In this document: in pieces, positions 5,526 through 5,984 of the stretch | Position numbering within the stretch: position 1 is the first letter of the stretch | How the letters are laid out: each line of letters opens with the position of its first letter | From: Alphaproteobacteria bacterium | Lineage (GTDB): Bacteria > Pseudomonadota > Alphaproteobacteria > UBA8366 > GCA-2717185 | Direction: 5' to 3' | Assembly: GCA_016764135.1 (NCBI GenBank) | Contig: JAESSL010000105.1 | Location: 1-5,984 of the forward strand | DNA: 5,984 nucleotides | The notes under the pieces: generated by a model | What the model saw: the letters and a program-made list of their open reading frames with translations, nothing else | Databases searched by the model: none | What the model was told of the DNA's origin: nothing | Position numbers and translations under genes: made by a program

Positions 5526-5984
5526 TTAGCTTGCTCCAATTTCTTCCGTTTCACTGGACGCCCCGGACAAAGCGGGACGACCGATACTGTGATAGTCAAA
5601 ATTTTCCCGCAACATTTCATCGGGCTTATAGACGTTACGCATGTCGATCATGACCGGGTTCTTCAAACGAGATTTCACCTCGTCAAAATTCAGCATCCGA
5701 AATTCATCCCACTCCGTCAACAACACCAAGGCGTCGGCGCCATTCATTGCAGCATACGTGTCCTCCGCCCATTCAACGCCTGGCAATAACGGTTTGGCTT
5801 CCGCCATACCTTCAGGATCATAAGCCTGGATAGCAGCGCCCGCCGCCTGTAGCGCCGGCACAATGTCGAGGCTGGGCGCCTCACGCATATCGTCAGTATT
5901 GGGTTTGAACGTGACGCCCAAAATTGCAATCGTCTTACCCGAGACGGAGCCGCACAGGCGTCAACAACCCGCTGCGCCATCGCC
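5526..5984 (-). pseudogene. ugd: UDP-glucose 6-dehydrogenase, C-terminal part, with an apparent frameshift
   Basis: NAD-dependent enzyme that oxidises UDP-glucose to UDP-glucuronate for capsule, exopolysaccharide or lipid modification. Only the C-terminal part lies in the window. From 5951 down to 5526 the frame reads GSVSGKTIAILGVTFKPNTDDMREAPS. Then come the UDP-binding-domain features TEWDEFR and MIDMRNVYKPDEM, and the family end FDYHSIGRP. Upstream, the expected preceding sequence AMAQRVVDAC is found only in another frame (5983-5954). The frame used downstream meets a TGA at 5963-5961. Restoring one base at 5952-5953 (TGT-G-C-GGC to TGT-GGC-GGC) rejoins the two into a normal family sequence. 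A frame starting at the TTG at 5921 is open but would be only the UDP-binding domain. The stop abuts the mutase ATG with no gap, so the two genes form an operon, probably translationally coupled. Confidence 0.85.

Noticed and set aside
5118..5789. Plus-strand open frame of 223 codons
   Set aside because: It lies antisense to the mutase and ugd coding sequence, has no recognisable motif and no ribosome site. It is a by-product of codon bias on the opposite strand.

Overview
The window looks like an ordinary chromosomal segment of an alphaproteobacterium of moderate GC content. This is inferred from the company of genes: a Phasin_2-type granule protein, a D,D-carboxypeptidase that ends in a SPOR domain, a ClpS-ClpA pair, and a UDP-glucose dehydrogenase / phosphomannomutase pair. 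No mobile element, CRISPR array, tRNA or rRNA was seen.

Layout, left to right. (1) 1-1707, minus strand: clpS followed by clpA, 7 nt apart. These are the N-degron adaptor and the Hsp100 unfoldase of the ClpAP protease. clpA runs off the left edge after its first AAA+ module. (2) 1708-1962: a candidate clpS promoter and a perfect 15-bp hairpin terminator that separates clpS from the phasin gene. (3) 1963-2475, minus strand: a phasin. (4) 2476-2798: a divergent control region. Facing the phasin is a sigma70-like promoter flanked by two related TGC-rich sites, which are candidate PhaR operators. Facing the carboxypeptidase is another sigma70-like promoter with a GANTC (CcrM-type) site in its spacer and a second at the predicted transcription start. 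(5) 2799-4067, plus strand: a secreted penicillin-binding D-alanyl-D-alanine carboxypeptidase with a basic linker and a C-terminal SPOR domain. (6) 4146-5984, minus strand: the end of a UDP-glucose 6-dehydrogenase gene (ugd) abutting a phosphomannomutase/phosphoglucomutase gene (algC-like).

The most unusual feature is that both genes of the last pair are broken as read. ugd carries an apparent 1-nt deletion near 5952-5953. The mutase carries an in-frame TAA exactly where the family has its active-site lysine, just after the phosphoserine loop, and that loop also has two replaced conserved residues. Everything downstream of the stop is intact and conserved. So either the lesions are very recent (loss of UDP-glucuronate / mannose-1-P / glucose-1-P supply for surface polysaccharide), or this end of the sequence is of poor quality, or, less likely, the mutase is made in two pieces or by read-through. 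No wholly new system is evident. The remaining genes are housekeeping: protein quality control, carbon storage and cell-wall trimming.
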